A stretch of DNA of 7,330 nt from Tidjanibacter sp. Lineage in GTDB: Bacteria; Bacteroidota; Bacteroidia; Bacteroidales; Rikenellaceae. The stretch is taken from positions 1-7,330 of the forward strand of contig JAGBYS010000011.1 in the NCBI GenBank assembly GCA_017628675.1, given 5' to 3'. The notes below the pieces were generated by a model, which had not been told where the DNA came from, did no database searches, and worked only from the letters and a program-made list of their open reading frames with translations. The position numbers were made by a program, and so were the translations under genes. How positions within the stretch are numbered: the stretch's first letter is position 1; every line of letters starts with the position of its first letter. Positions 6,704-7,330 of this stretch are shown here, in pieces.

Positions 6704-7330
6704 GCTGGCAAGAGAGAACACAACTACTTTTAGGCGAGGAGAAGCTCGCCACAATCAACAATGCCCACATTCTCGTTGTGGGACTTGGAGGCGTGGGTGC
6801 ATACGCCACCGAGATGCTCGCAAGGGCTGGCGTAGGCGAACTCACCATCGCAGATGCCGACACGGTTGGCGAGAGCAACATCAACCGCCAACTCATCGCC
6901 CTACATTCAACCATTGGTAGAAATAAAACAGATGTTTTGGCTGAAAGACTGATGGATATCAACCCCAATCTAAAGTTGCATATACACACCGAATATATCC
7001 GTGACGAGAAGACATACGAGCTTCTTGACGCTGCAAAATATGACTATGTAGTGGACTGCATAGACACTCTTTCGCCCAAGGTAAATCTCATTGCCGGTGC
7101 CCTTGAAAGAGGAATTACTCTGGTTAGTTCGATGGGTGCAGGAGCCAAAACCGACCCAACAAAGATTGAGGTCAAGGATATAGAGAAGAGCCATCACTGC
7201 CCTCTGGCTCATATGTTGCGCAAACGACTCCACAAATTAGGCATTAGAAGCGGCTTCTGGGCAGTATTTTCGCCCGAGCCCGTCAGAGAGGGGTCAATGA
7301 TTATTGCCGAAGAGAGAAATAAAAAGTCAA
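6700..7330 (+). CDS. tcdA: tRNA threonylcarbamoyladenosine dehydratase (TcdA), 3' end missing
   Basis: A ThiF/MoeB/E1-like adenylating enzyme; 210 residues are visible and the frame is open at the window's edge. TcdA uses ATP to convert t6A37 of ANN-decoding tRNAs to cyclic ct6A. Visible features are the ATP loop V27-G-L-G-G-V-G33, D52 and D54 in IADADTV, the NINRQ motif (N60-Q64, with R63), K76 in GRNKTDV, and CID with D122. The segments VSSMGAGAKTDPTKIEVKDI (142-161) and PLAHMLRKRL (168-177) follow E. coli TcdA more closely than MoeB or ThiF, and no CxxC zinc pair is seen in the visible part. E. coli TcdA is about 268 residues, so roughly 30-60 are likely missing. The ATG overlaps the tatD-like stop by four bases (ATGA). 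Confidence 0.9.
   Translation, partial: MSWQERTQLLLGEEKLATINNAHILVVGLGGVGAYATEMLARAGVGELTIADADTVGESNINRQLIALHSTIGRNKTDVLAERLMDINPNLKLHIHTEYIRDEKTYELLDAAKYDYVVDCIDTLSPKVNLIAGALERGITLVSSMGAGAKTDPTKIEVKDIEKSHHCPLAHMLRKRLHKLGIRSGFWAVFSPEPVREGSMIIAEERNKKS

Noticed and set aside
6700..7330. MoeB or ThiF rather than TcdA.
   Set aside because: The segments around 142-177 of the product follow TcdA and there are no thiamine or molybdopterin genes nearby. The missing C-terminus leaves a small doubt.
1..7330. CRISPR arrays, insertion sequences, tRNA or rRNA genes, phage or defence genes.
   Set aside because: No direct-repeat arrays, transposase genes, terminal inverted repeats or RNA gene signatures were seen. 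Nearly all of the window is occupied by eight housekeeping genes.

Overview
This window carries a complete six-gene operon for the sodium-translocating NADH:quinone oxidoreductase (Na+-NQR), in the order nqrA-nqrB-nqrC-nqrD-nqrE-nqrF, read on the minus strand from about 5888 down to 94. A short intergenic gap of 176 bp separates it from a divergent plus-strand pair: a TatD-family metal-dependent hydrolase, and a ThiF/E1-like protein best matched to TcdA (tRNA threonylcarbamoyladenosine dehydratase), which runs off the right edge. A strong hairpin at the far left closes the nqr operon.

The organism is most likely a member of Bacteroidota, probably Bacteroidales. Supports are the nqr operon with tight spacing, protein sequences resembling Bacteroidales homologues from memory, and TAnnTTTG-type promoter elements next to the starts of both divergent genes. 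Base composition is moderate and I see no shift within the window that would suggest recent transfer. A family-level guess such as Rikenellaceae would be speculation.

The six Nqr subunits form one membrane complex. NqrF takes hydride from NADH through FAD and a 2Fe-2S centre. Electrons pass through an iron-sulfur centre held between NqrD and NqrE, then the covalent FMNs of NqrC and NqrB, and finally riboflavin and quinone, while Na+ is pumped outwards. Every key cofactor residue I looked for is present: the four cysteines and the FAD/NAD motifs of NqrF, paired cysteines in NqrD and NqrE, and flavinylation threonines in NqrB and NqrC. The operon therefore looks intact and functional. The flavin transferase ApbE needed to attach the FMNs is not in the window.

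I did not find a novel system. This is a conserved housekeeping energy locus beside two housekeeping enzymes. The points worth a second look are modest: promoter-like boxes that nearly touch the start codons of both divergent genes, uneven Shine-Dalgarno use inside the operon, and a variant flavinylation motif in NqrC.
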